The position numbers were made by a program, and so were the translations under genes. Below, piece after piece: positions 44,213-53,169 of a DNA stretch of 64,000 bases (the stretch's first letter is position 1; each line of letters begins with the position of its first letter). Below the pieces are notes generated by a model that had not been told where the DNA came from, made no database searches, and saw only the letters and a program-made list of their open reading frames with translations. Source of the stretch: Taishania sp965247975 (GTDB lineage Bacteria > Bacteroidota > Bacteroidia > Flavobacteriales_D > Crocinitomicaceae); contig OZ252050.1 in NCBI GenBank assembly GCA_965247975.1, forward strand, positions 3,348,001 to 3,412,000, written 5' to 3'.

Positions 44213-44431
44213 CTAAGCCGTTTTTCCTTTAAACGCCGCAAAAATAGCCATCGCGTGACCATGACCCAGTGAAAATTCTTCCTTGAGCCAATTCGTGATC
44301 TCGGTTGCCTTGATGGACTTGTCTAACTTCCCATCTTTTATAAATCCCTTTTGCTCTGCCAATTTCTTAAAATCAGCGGGTGTTTTTCCAGTCTTTGAAA
44401 AAATAGTATCCAAATATGCTTGAAACGACAT
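44213..44431 (-). CDS. DUF4287 domain protein
   Basis: A 72-residue protein almost entirely made of the DUF4287 domain: FQAYLDTIFSKTGKTPADFKKLAEQKG and GHGHAMAIFAAFKGK. Small cytoplasmic protein, helical, function unknown. It lies 32 nt downstream of the HTH-pentapeptide gene on the same strand, so a shared transcript is possible. Confidence 0.88.
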   Translation of the reverse strand: MSFQAYLDTIFSKTGKTPADFKKLAEQKGFIKDGKLDKSIKATEITNWLKEEFSLGHGHAMAIFAAFKGKTA

Positions 44432-44463
44432 GCTTTAAAATTTAAAAGGTTATTATTTATTTC

Positions 44464-45369
44464 TTAATCCATCAATGTTATGCCAGCCAAATCTGCCTTG
44501 CCATTCTTAAGGAATTCATACGTGAGACGATCTACCTGACAATCCTCAAATATAATTCCTTTCAGTTTTCTCCCCTTAAAAAAAGTGTTTTTTATCTGAA
44601 CCTTTTGAAATCGAACTTTTGAAAAGGAACAATCTTCAAAGGAACAATCTTCCATCAATCCATTAAAAGTAATGTTCGATAGGCTCGATGATTTGAAAGA
44701 TGTCGCATTCCAAGTTGCATCGGTTAGCAGATTGCTCCCAAAATTAGTTTGCACCAATTCTGCTCCTGAAAAATTTGCTTCTGAAAACTGGCATTTTTCG
44801 ACGTTGCTTTTTATGAATTCAGCATCGATAAGTGAACATCGGTTAAACACGTTGTTGGATAAATTCGAAGATGCAATTTTGCTGTTTCGGAGATCTGCTT
44901 GTGTGAAATCGCATTTCTCAACATTGTTGCTACCCAAATAAAGCGAAGATAAATCGGCATCGTTGAACTTGCAATTTTTCATGTTAGATCCGCTGAATTT
45001 TTCTTGCAAGTGATTCAATCCTGAAAAATCTGCATCTGCCCAATTTCCTTGCGACATGTTCCATTTTTGTCCCAAACGTTTAGATGGCTTCGTTTCGGCA
45101 ATGGTTTGATTGTTTTGATTTTTTACCTCATCAGCCTTTTCAATTGACTCTGGCGAAAAACTGTTGGCAAAGTAATTTAAATCTACCTTAAAAAGTGTTG
45201 CTAATCGATTTAAAGTAATAATGTCAGGCATCGATTCTCCTCGCTCCCATTTTCCAACTGCTTGTGGACTAATGGAAATTTGTTGTGCTAGCTCTGCTTG
45301 AGAAAGTTGCGCATTTTTGCGGGCTTCTGCAATTTTGCCTCCAATGGCTTTTGAATTTAGTATCATCAT
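44464..45369 (-). CDS. XRE-type HTH fused to pentapeptide repeats
   Basis: A 301-residue fusion. Residues about 5-65 form an XRE/Cro-type helix-turn-helix (AEARKNAQLSQAELAQQISISPQAVGKWERGE), residues 70-95 are a linker, and residues about 105-295 are pentapeptide repeats with the A(D/N)LxX pattern (NLSNNVFNRCSLIDAEF). The right-handed quadrilateral helix of pentapeptide proteins can mimic DNA. A DNA-binding regulator with a long beta-helical scaffold is the plainest reading. It has a TAATTTTG box 20 nt upstream. Confidence 0.86.
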   Translation of the reverse strand: MMILNSKAIGGKIAEARKNAQLSQAELAQQISISPQAVGKWERGESMPDIITLNRLATLFKVDLNYFANSFSPESIEKADEVKNQNNQTIAETKPSKRLGQKWNMSQGNWADADFSGLNHLQEKFSGSNMKNCKFNDADLSSLYLGSNNVEKCDFTQADLRNSKIASSNLSNNVFNRCSLIDAEFIKSNVEKCQFSEANFSGAELVQTNFGSNLLTDATWNATSFKSSSLSNITFNGLMEDCSFEDCSFSKVRFQKVQIKNTFFKGRKLKGIIFEDCQVDRLTYEFLKNGKADLAGITLMD

Positions 45370-45389
45370 TTCTTGTTTTTAGATTGCCA

Positions 45390-45397
45390 CAAAATTA
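45390..45397 (-). promoter_or_regulatory. -7 box of the HTH-pentapeptide gene
   Basis: TAATTTTG on the minus strand, 20 nt before the start. -33 not clear. The rest of the 219-bp gap shows only a small AGTTGT/ACAACT hairpin (45461-45478). Confidence 0.4.
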
Positions 45398-45588
45398 TTT
45401 TGCATCCATGGACCATTGGTTATAATCGACACTACTTATCGTTGTTTTAAGGCTAAAATAAGTTGTTTTTTGACAACTATTGGTTGTAAAATTGTGTTTT
45501 TGCGAATTAAGACGCTGAAATGGCGCTCAAAACATCGCATTGAGGAATTCGATAATTTCCAAGTATTAAAATCAAATCACAAAGTCAT

Positions 45589-47259
45589 TCATTTCTTTTT
45601 CGTTGGAATTTTATCAAATTGAAGTCGTTTGACTTTTTGTCCGGAGACATACATCCCAATCACTTTTTTTCGCTTATCGCGAATTATTTCCACCTTTCCG
45701 AAGAAAGATGAACCAGAGTTAAAAACATCAACTTGCAAAGGCGACAGCAAAATCGGTTGGTTGAGGGGGTGTGTTGCTACAAGCTGTCCATCTTGGAGGA
45801 TTAATTGATAACTGTCGTTTAATTCAGTACTGTAATAAGTTCCTAGGAGTTCTTGGTAATCAACGTTCGAGACATCAAAAGGTTCGAGTTTTATGCGCTC
45901 ACCAAAATAAAAGAAATCAGCCATTTGCCAACTAAAACGATTAGACGATTTACCATCCGACTTCTCGAATTTGATCCTACTGTGGGGCATAGCTGGAAAA
46001 TTAAAACTTCTTTCATCTCGCTCTGGAAGATACAGTTTGTTCGGATCGCCTTTTGTTTGAAGAAACAAGCTGTCATTGGCAGCACTAATCGTAACAATAT
46101 AGCCCGGGAAAATCTCGTAGTCACCGACAAAATTCGAATACGGTTTGCTGCTTTCATAGTTTGAAGGTGCTGGAAGTTCAATTTCCTCGGAAAGAAATTC
46201 ATCGATAATCGGATAAACAAAATCATATGGGTGAAAATCGTGTGAATTGCACATAAAAACAACCGAAAATTGATGTTTGGGAATATGCAAAACGTAAGAA
46301 CCATACTTTCCGATTCCACCACCGTGAAAAAAAACATCTAATCCATTGTATTCTTTCGTTTCCAGTCCCAAACCGTAAGGAATTTCTTTGCCATTGTTCA
46401 ATTTGCTCTTTGTGCGCATCTTATTAAAAATCTGGTCGTTTCCCACCGTTTGTTTCTCAAAATTCATTGCCCACAAACTCAAGTCTTCAGCGTTCGTATT
46501 CAAGCCTGTTGAACCTACAAATGAATGATTTAAGATGCTTTTGTACAGTATATTATCGAATTTGTAATAGGAATATGCTCGGTTTTTCACAATCACCTCT
46601 GGATCGTCGATAAATTGAGAATTTTTCATATTCAAGGGTTTGAAAATGCGTTCTTGAGTAAATGCTGCAAATGACATCCCAGAAACACGTTTCACAATTT
46701 CAGCGAGTAAAACATAGCCCGAATTACAGTATTCAAACTGATTGCCTGGCACGAAATTCAATCCTTTTTGACGCATCAGCAAAGCCAACAAATCATCGTT
46801 GCTCAATAAATCAGCTTCAGAAACGCCAATCATATTGGCCAAATCTGTGTTGTCTCTGATTCCACTTGTGTGATTCGCCAAATGGCGCAAGGAAATTTTG
46901 TGTCCATAATCTGGCAACTCAGGCAAATATTTCCGAATGTCATCGTCGATCGATAGTTTTCCATCTTGCTCCAATAACAACACCGAAAACACTGTAAATT
47001 GCTTGGATACAGATGCCACTTGAAAAACAGTACTCGGAGAAATGAGCACATCGTACTCCAAATTTGCTGTCCCTACTCCTTTTTGGTAAACCACTTCTCC
47101 GTTTTTCATCACCGAAACCACCAAACCAGGCTCGTTAGCGAGGTTGTGAGCTTCCAATAGTTCATCGATGTTGGCAGCTGCTTGGGCATAGCGCGGTTGC
47201 GTTTGCGCGTGGATGTGCAGGGAGAATGTAAGAGAAAGAAGAAGAATGAGTTTGGACAT
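45589..47259 (-). CDS. Serine hydrolase of the beta-lactamase/D-Ala-D-Ala carboxypeptidase fold
   Basis: A 556-residue exported enzyme: signal peptide (1-19), serine beta-lactamase-like domain (about 25-360) with SxxK as Ser83-Val-Ser-Lys86, the YxN motif Tyr177-Cys-Asn179 and HGG near residue 330, then a C-terminal DUF3471-like/lipocalin-like region (about 370-545). Its substrate could be peptides or esters; the fold does not prove antibiotic hydrolysis. Monocistronic. Confidence 0.88.
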   Translation of the reverse strand: MSKLILLLSLTFSLHIHAQTQPRYAQAAANIDELLEAHNLANEPGLVVSVMKNGEVVYQKGVGTANLEYDVLISPSTVFQVASVSKQFTVFSVLLLEQDGKLSIDDDIRKYLPELPDYGHKISLRHLANHTSGIRDNTDLANMIGVSEADLLSNDDLLALLMRQKGLNFVPGNQFEYCNSGYVLLAEIVKRVSGMSFAAFTQERIFKPLNMKNSQFIDDPEVIVKNRAYSYYKFDNILYKSILNHSFVGSTGLNTNAEDLSLWAMNFEKQTVGNDQIFNKMRTKSKLNNGKEIPYGLGLETKEYNGLDVFFHGGGIGKYGSYVLHIPKHQFSVVFMCNSHDFHPYDFVYPIIDEFLSEEIELPAPSNYESSKPYSNFVGDYEIFPGYIVTISAANDSLFLQTKGDPNKLYLPERDERSFNFPAMPHSRIKFEKSDGKSSNRFSWQMADFFYFGERIKLEPFDVSNVDYQELLGTYYSTELNDSYQLILQDGQLVATHPLNQPILLSPLQVDVFNSGSSFFGKVEIIRDKRKKVIGMYVSGQKVKRLQFDKIPTKKK

Positions 47260-47407
47260 GGGGTTTGAATTTTTAACGAAAGCCTAAATTACAATTAATT
47301 TCAAATGCGCATCTAAAAGGAGAAATTAAGCCAGTTAAAACTTGGTTCTTTACGGAATTCAAATAACAATAACCAACCAATTTCTAATAATCAGTGGACG
47401 TTTTTCC

Positions 47408-47415
47408 TATTTTTG
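47408..47415 (+). promoter_or_regulatory. -7 box of the SF1 helicase gene
   Basis: TATTTTTG ends 4 nt before the chosen ATG (47420), so the transcript would begin at or next to the start codon. No -33 TTTG at the usual spacing. Confidence 0.4.
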
Positions 47416-47419
47416 CACC

Positions 47420-49276
47420 ATGCAGCCATTTCATCCGCAGTTAAGCAAACTCATCGAGCTCGTGAAGCTTGAATCCAAACAACAAGAAGATCGACTTACA
47501 TCTAATTCGGCTAATTTCAAGCAACTCAAGCACGAAGGATACATTTTACATCCCATCAAAATTGTGCACAAATCGTATGGCTATGCTGATTATCCTGAAA
47601 TTTCGTTTATCGTACCCTACCCTGCAGAATCAAACGCTTTTCGAAATGGTGCAAGCATCCAGTTGATACTTGGAAACGAGGAACCAATCAAAGGCATTTT
47701 GTTGTTTTTGGAAGGAGCAAAAGGCGAAATTCGCTTGTTTTCCTCCGATTTTCCCGATTGGGTGGAAGAAAAAGGAATTGGAATTCAACTTACCGCCGAC
47801 CAACGCACGAATAAAATCATGCATCAAGCACTCAACGCCATTCAAGATAATGTGCGCCTCCAAAAGTTGTTTGTGGCCATTCATGAAAATCAACCAATTG
47901 CCGAAAAAAATGAAGTTTTAGAACCAAATATTCCGTTTCAGAACCAAAAACTAAACGATTCGCAAAAAATTGCGGTTATTAGATGTTTGGAATATGAACA
48001 CCGAGCGGAGCTAGCATCGAAGCTAATTCAGGTGATTCACGGTCCTCCTGGAACAGGTAAAACGACCACTTTGGCAGAATTGGTGTTTCAATTAAACGCA
48101 GACAAAAAACGCGTACTTATCGCTGCGCCAAGCAATACTGCTGTGGATCATCTCGGACTACAACTTGTCAAAACAAAGGTTCCATTCTTGCGTGTTGGCA
48201 ATAATACAAAAGTCAATGAAGCACTTTTGCCTTATACCATCGAAGGAAAAATGGAGCAAGCCAAATTGAAAACTACGATCAAAAATCTGCGGATTCAATC
48301 AGAACAATTGCGCAAAATGTCGCACCAATACAAGCGAAATTTCGGGAAAGCGGAACGCGACCAACGCAAATTGTTGATGCAAGAGGTGAAAAACATTCGC
48401 TCCGAAATCAAGGCTTTGCAGCGCGCTTTTGAGGAAACGCAATTCGAACAAAACAATGTCGTGCTTGGAACTCCCATCGGAATTTATGATTGTGATTTCA
48501 AACCAAGCGACTTTGACGTGCTCATCATCGACGAAGCAGGACAATGCCTTGAACCAATGGCTTGGACGATTTTGGACAAAGCAGAACGTATTGTATTGGC
48601 TGGCGATCCGTTCCAACTTCCTCCAACGGTTATTTCATTCGAAGCTGAAAAACAAGGTCTCTCCATTTCGATTTTAGAACGCGTGTTGATGCAAAATCAC
48701 CCGACACATTTTCTCGATACGCAATACCGCATGACTTCACTGATCGCGGCTTATTCGAATCAGTATTTTTACGAAGGAAAATTAAAGACCTTGACCGAAG
48801 AAAGTCCAAATTCCATTTATTTCTACGATACAGCCGGGGCTGATTTTACAGAAACGTTCAACGATGAATCGTTTTCCATTCTCAACGAAGAAGAGCTGAA
48901 TTTCATACCAAAATTAGTTGAACATTACCAACTTGATGTATCCAAAACGGCTTTGATTACCCCGTATTCCGGGCAACTTCAGCGCGCCAAAGAATTGCTC
49001 AATGGATTCTCCCGCATTTCAACAATCGATAGTTTCCAAGGGCAAGAAGAAGAAAACGTCATCATTTCCTTGGTGCGATCAAACGGTGAACAACAAATCG
49101 GTTTCTTGTCGGATTATCGTCGGATGAACGTCGCCTTGACCCGCGCCAAAAAACAATTGTTCATCCTTGGTGATTCTGCAACGCTTGGAAATGATCCATT
49201 TTATGCTGGCTTGATTTCATTTATTGAAGGCAAGGACGGATATCATAGTGTTTGGGAGATTAACTACGAACTATGA
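47420..49276 (+). CDS. Superfamily 1B helicase, IGHMBP2/Dna2-like
   Basis: About 618 residues from the ATG at 47420 (MQPFHPQ). A longer frame from 47342 adds 26 residues that overlap the -7 box, so it is rejected. Walker A GPPGTGKT at 208-215, DEAG at 371-374, GDPFQLPPTV (motif III), and at the C-terminus QGQEEENVIISLVRS and NVALTRAKKQLFILGD (motifs V-VI). It is a DNA/RNA helicase of the UPF1-like/IGHMBP2 group; the natural substrate is unknown. Its stop overlaps the end of the convergent Fic gene by 6 nt. Confidence 0.9.
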   Translation: MQPFHPQLSKLIELVKLESKQQEDRLTSNSANFKQLKHEGYILHPIKIVHKSYGYADYPEISFIVPYPAESNAFRNGASIQLILGNEEPIKGILLFLEGAKGEIRLFSSDFPDWVEEKGIGIQLTADQRTNKIMHQALNAIQDNVRLQKLFVAIHENQPIAEKNEVLEPNIPFQNQKLNDSQKIAVIRCLEYEHRAELASKLIQVIHGPPGTGKTTTLAELVFQLNADKKRVLIAAPSNTAVDHLGLQLVKTKVPFLRVGNNTKVNEALLPYTIEGKMEQAKLKTTIKNLRIQSEQLRKMSHQYKRNFGKAERDQRKLLMQEVKNIRSEIKALQRAFEETQFEQNNVVLGTPIGIYDCDFKPSDFDVLIIDEAGQCLEPMAWTILDKAERIVLAGDPFQLPPTVISFEAEKQGLSISILERVLMQNHPTHFLDTQYRMTSLIAAYSNQYFYEGKLKTLTEESPNSIYFYDTAGADFTETFNDESFSILNEEELNFIPKLVEHYQLDVSKTALITPYSGQLQRAKELLNGFSRISTIDSFQGQEEENVIISLVRSNGEQQIGFLSDYRRMNVALTRAKKQLFILGDSATLGNDPFYAGLISFIEGKDGYHSVWEINYEL

Positions 49277-50401
49277 AATATCACCAAACAAATTCAAATA
49301 TTCTTTAAAAGCGTAACGCCTATTTCGTTGATCGCCAGATATTTCCGTTAAAATGTGTAAACTTTCTAAACTTGAAAGTAATTTATATGCTGTAACATTT
49401 GACTTTCCTATGATTTGCTCCACTTTCGTCACATCAATAATTGGTTGGGTGTATAAGTAATCAATTACCCTTTGTGCATCTATGCTGCGATTTTTGAGCG
49501 ATTTAATTTTGACCTCTAACTCTTTTTGAAGTTTTAAAATTCCATCAAATGTATCAACCCCTTTTTTTGCAGTTTCAATGATTCCTGTCAGGAAAAATTT
49601 CATCCACTGATTGATGTCGTTGTTTATTCGAGCTCTCATTAAATTATCAAAATAAAGTGTTCGATGCTTTTCAAAAAAATCAGATAAATAAAGAATGGGC
49701 TGTTTCAAAATCCCTTTATTTACCAAATACAATGTGATCATCAATCTTCCAATTCTCCCATTGCCATCTAAGAATGGATGGATTGTCTCAAATTGATAAT
49801 GGATAATTCCAATTTTAATCAAATCGGGCAATTGGTTTAAATCGTTGTGCGCGAATTTTTCCAAATCAGACATCAACTCAGCTAAACTTGTGTGTACAGG
49901 AGGAATAAAAATTGCATCATTTAGCGTAGCCCCGCCAATCCAATTTTGTGAAGATCGATATTCTCCTGGAAGTTTGTTTGCGCCTCTTACTCCTTGCAAT
50001 AGAATTTTATGTGTTTGTTTTATTAATCTGGATGAAAATGGAAGATCGCGCAACATCATTATCGCCTCGTTCATCGCTGCAATGTAATTTTGAACCTCTT
50101 GCCAATCGTCGTGTTTTTCAGCGGAAATTTCGTCGACGTTTAAAAATGCTTCTTCGATATTGGTCCGCGTTCCTTCTATTTTTGATGATTGGGTTGCTTC
50201 TTTGGCAATATGCAAACGAATGAATAATTCCAAATTCACGTATTCAGAATACATATCCAATCTTCCCAAATGCCGGTCAGCTTTGCTTAATAGAGCAATT
50301 ACACTCATGTCGGTTAGTCTCCAATCTCTGTCAATAGAGTTTGGTTGAAAGCTGTTGTAATACCCTTGATTAATGTGAACACCTGAATTAAACGATTCCA
50401 T
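49271..50401 (-). CDS. Fic family protein with winged helix
   Basis: A 376-residue Fic enzyme that transfers AMP or another phosphate group from a nucleotide to a target protein. The Fic motif HPFLDGNGRIGR is at 208-219 with His208 intact. The inhibitory motif SSKIEGT lies at 72-78, N-terminal to the Fic domain (class II arrangement), where its Glu would block ATP. The C-terminal 80 residues form a winged-helix-like region. Target unknown; no dedicated antitoxin neighbour. It overlaps the helicase stop by 6 nt. Confidence 0.9.
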   Translation of the reverse strand: MESFNSGVHINQGYYNSFQPNSIDRDWRLTDMSVIALLSKADRHLGRLDMYSEYVNLELFIRLHIAKEATQSSKIEGTRTNIEEAFLNVDEISAEKHDDWQEVQNYIAAMNEAIMMLRDLPFSSRLIKQTHKILLQGVRGANKLPGEYRSSQNWIGGATLNDAIFIPPVHTSLAELMSDLEKFAHNDLNQLPDLIKIGIIHYQFETIHPFLDGNGRIGRLMITLYLVNKGILKQPILYLSDFFEKHRTLYFDNLMRARINNDINQWMKFFLTGIIETAKKGVDTFDGILKLQKELEVKIKSLKNRSIDAQRVIDYLYTQPIIDVTKVEQIIGKSNVTAYKLLSSLESLHILTEISGDQRNRRYAFKEYLNLFGDIS

Positions 50402-50583
50402 TTGTTATTTTACTTAATTAAAATTATATTTATTGAACAAATATAATAATAATCTTAAATAAAAGTAAAGTTATTTAACTAAAACGTTATAAAACTTAAA
50501 TAGAAAATATTTAACTTAATGTTTAATCTTAAAAAACTAAATAAAAGAGTTGCCATTTAACCCATGTAAAAGCCTGAATAAAA

Positions 50584-50614
50584 AAATCTGATGCAACAAT
50601 GTCACATCAGATTT
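50584..50614 (-). terminator. Terminator of the 50636 gene
   Basis: On the minus strand AAATCTGATG pairs with CATCAGATTT, followed by T residues; it begins about 20 nt after the stop. The remaining AT-rich gap to the Fic start has no gene. Confidence 0.8.
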
Positions 50615-50635
50615 CAAAGATTTAAAAAAAGAAAT

Positions 50636-51898
50636 TTATTTATTGATGTTGGCGCAATTCATTTCTTCTTGCATTCCCCAATAATTGAAGTATTCACCTC
50701 CATAAACTCCACCACCTTCATATTCTTTTCGGATTTGACCATAAGCCAAGTAGCATTTACCGTCTTCAGTTTTCACAGCGATGTCAACCGGTAAATATTT
50801 GTACAATGGCAATCCCCACTCGTTTTTCTTCACTGTCCAAACATCTGAAGTTATGGAAACACGGCTTGCAGTTCCTTTATTTACACCGTTTTTCGCCATG
50901 CCAATGTACTTTTCGTTCGAATTTTTACTTGGAGCTAGACGAACAGCGTCAAGCATAGCTTGTGCAAACTTTTCTTTGTGCGCTTTGTGTTTTCCGCTGT
51001 TGATCCACTCATCAATGACAGCTTTTTCTTTGTCTAATTTTGCTCTAACCGCATCAATCCCTGACTTGTCTTCCAACAAAAATTTACGATTGTAGTCCAT
51101 TATTTCAATTTGCTCCTCAAACGCTTTTTGCGTGAACGATGCGTTCAATAAATAATAAGCTTCACCACTCGAATTTTTCTCATACATTTCTCGGATAATT
51201 CCATCAACTTTAGCATCAATCTGAGGCACAACTTTGTATACCTCTACTTTGAAGAAATTGTCTACATCGGCCACTCTTTTTTGAACGTAATCTGATTTGA
51301 ATTTCTCAGGACGTGTTGCTTCAAAATCCTTTCTCATGGCATAATACCCTGTATAAGATGGCTCCAAAGATTTATCTGAAATTCCCCAATCCATAATGGC
51401 AAAATTGTAGTAAGCCTCAATTTTCGCCTCATACACTTGATCTGCTTGGTAACTTCCAATTTTAGAAGCGCGCAACGCATCCACTTCCGCCCATTGGTCA
51501 GCCAGATCTTTCACATACGGTTTTTTAGACTCAATTGGATCGGCTTGCAATTTCTCTAAATTTTCTTTCGCTTTCGCTAAATAACGCACCGCATCATCGT
51601 TTCTTCCTTCAATGTTCTTAAACCAATTTTCATCCTTTAACACATTGCGAGTTGAGCTAATTTCGTCGCGTACAATGCTATAGGCTCTATACATTGGGTT
51701 TTCAGGGTCATACGCTGGTGGACCAACAATACCTGATCCGGCATCTGATTTTGTATCCGTGGTTGAAGTAGCTGTCGAAACTTCTTTTTTGACTTTATCT
51801 TTCAATCCACCAGGCACTTTAATTTGTGCGTGTGCTCCAACGCTTAACGCGCTAAAAAACGCAGCAATAGCAATACTTTTTGCGTAGGTCATAATCAT
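50636..51898 (-). CDS. Exported protein of unknown function
   Basis: Reading from the ATG at 51896-51898 it has about 420 residues (an ATG 6 nt further on is an alternative), with a signal peptide ending SVGAHAQ and then a mostly helical mature chain with many Lys and Asp and no recognisable catalytic motif. The C-terminal 100 residues carry a more beta-like, Tyr-rich segment (GKCYLAYGQIRKEYEGGGVYGGEYFNYWGMQEEM). A TATATTTG box lies 21 nt upstream. I do not recognise the family. Confidence 0.7.
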   Translation of the reverse strand: MIMTYAKSIAIAAFFSALSVGAHAQIKVPGGLKDKVKKEVSTATSTTDTKSDAGSGIVGPPAYDPENPMYRAYSIVRDEISSTRNVLKDENWFKNIEGRNDDAVRYLAKAKENLEKLQADPIESKKPYVKDLADQWAEVDALRASKIGSYQADQVYEAKIEAYYNFAIMDWGISDKSLEPSYTGYYAMRKDFEATRPEKFKSDYVQKRVADVDNFFKVEVYKVVPQIDAKVDGIIREMYEKNSSGEAYYLLNASFTQKAFEEQIEIMDYNRKFLLEDKSGIDAVRAKLDKEKAVIDEWINSGKHKAHKEKFAQAMLDAVRLAPSKNSNEKYIGMAKNGVNKGTASRVSITSDVWTVKKNEWGLPLYKYLPVDIAVKTEDGKCYLAYGQIRKEYEGGGVYGGEYFNYWGMQEEMNCANINK

Positions 51899-51919
51899 AC
51901 TTTTTATAAAATTGAGGTG

Positions 51920-51927
51920 CAAATATA
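51920..51927 (-). promoter_or_regulatory. -7 box of the 50636 gene
   Basis: TATATTTG on the minus strand, 21 nt before the start codon. -33 not clear. Confidence 0.45.
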
Positions 51928-52012
51928 AGAATATCAGTTGTTTGGAAAGTGATTTTAATAGTTGTAAATGTGTGTTTTTGTTAACAATAAGTCACAAAAA
52001 ATATGTCGAAAA

Positions 52013-53107
52013 TCAATTTTCCATGTTATCAAGCAATTGAACAAGCAATTTGATTTCACTTGCCGTATTAAACGCGTGCAAGCAAATCCGAATTCCTTCT
52101 GAACCAACAGGGACCGTTGGCGAAAGAATGGCTTTAACAGACAAACTATGCGTTTTGCATTTTTCCGCCAAAGCAATTGATTTTTGAGAATCGCCAAGTT
52201 GAATGATTTGAATGGGAGAATTGATTTCTGAAATTAGCAGCTGTTTTTTGTGCTCCAATAGGGAACGAAACAACACTATGTTTTCAAACAATGCATTTCG
52301 TTTCGATTCAAAATCACTTGTTTCCAAAACCGCTGAAATGCGTTGATAACTTTCAGGTGGCAGAGCTGTTGTGTAGATAAATGAACGCGCAAAATTTAGT
52401 AGGAATTCTTTCAATAAATCTGAACCCAAAATCGCTGCGCCATGACCTCCATAAGCCTTTCCGAAAGTGACAAGTCGCGCAAAAATTCGATTCTCAAGAT
52501 CAAAAGCGTTGCAAATTCCTTTACCTTTTTCTCCAAAAACACCAACTGAATGTGCTTCATCCACAATCAAATGAGCATTGTGTTTTTCGCAAACTTCCAA
52601 CATCGCTGAAATTGGCGACATGTCTCCGCCCATCGAATACAACGATTCAATGGCAACAAATTTTGTGGCACCTTGCAAAATATTTAGCTTTCGTTCTAAA
52701 TCTTCTGCTGAATTGTGCTCAAACGAAGCACTTTTTGCGAAGCTTAAACGAATACCATCGCGCACACTTGCATGAATGTGTTGATCGAACAAGACCAAAT
52801 CGCCTTTTTGTGGAACAGAACTAAAAAATCCCAAATTGGCATCGTAGCCTGAATTGAAAATTAAAGCGGACTCAGCATTAAAAAAATGAGCAACACGATT
52901 TTCGGCCAAAATAGCTTCGTTTGAATTTCCAGAAATTAATCGTGAACCAGTTGATCCATATTGTGAAACTAGCTCCTGACTGAAAGAAATTTTTGAATAG
53001 CCCAAATAATCGTTGGAACAAAAATCCACCAAACCGGCAATGTCGTTAAGTGAACGTAAAGTTCCATGGTCACGACGCTGATTAAGTTTCTTTTCTAAAA
53101 AATTCAT
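52013..53107 (-). CDS. bioF: 8-amino-7-oxononanoate synthase-like aminotransferase
   Basis: A 364-residue PLP-dependent alpha-oxoamine synthase that condenses pimeloyl-ACP/CoA with alanine in biotin synthesis. The fold-type I signatures are YGSTGSRLISGNS (residues 50-62), VDEAHSVGVFG (182-192) and TFGKAYGGHGA, with the Schiff-base Lys217. Related enzymes (KBL, serine palmitoyltransferase) share the fold; the adjacent bioB supports BioF. It follows bioB by 62 nt. Confidence 0.85.
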   Translation of the reverse strand: MNFLEKKLNQRRDHGTLRSLNDIAGLVDFCSNDYLGYSKISFSQELVSQYGSTGSRLISGNSNEAILAENRVAHFFNAESALIFNSGYDANLGFFSSVPQKGDLVLFDQHIHASVRDGIRLSFAKSASFEHNSAEDLERKLNILQGATKFVAIESLYSMGGDMSPISAMLEVCEKHNAHLIVDEAHSVGVFGEKGKGICNAFDLENRIFARLVTFGKAYGGHGAAILGSDLLKEFLLNFARSFIYTTALPPESYQRISAVLETSDFESKRNALFENIVLFRSLLEHKKQLLISEINSPIQIIQLGDSQKSIALAEKCKTHSLSVKAILSPTVPVGSEGIRICLHAFNTASEIKLLVQLLDNMEN

Positions 53108-53169
53108 CTTGAGCTAATTATGAATGAGGAGTTATGACTTGAGACCGTTCAACATTCATAATTCAAAGT

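Noticed and set aside
45891..46337. A 148-codon frame inside the serine hydrolase gene
   Set aside because: It is a different frame on the same strand as a gene with intact SxxK, YxN and HGG motifs; it has no domain of its own.
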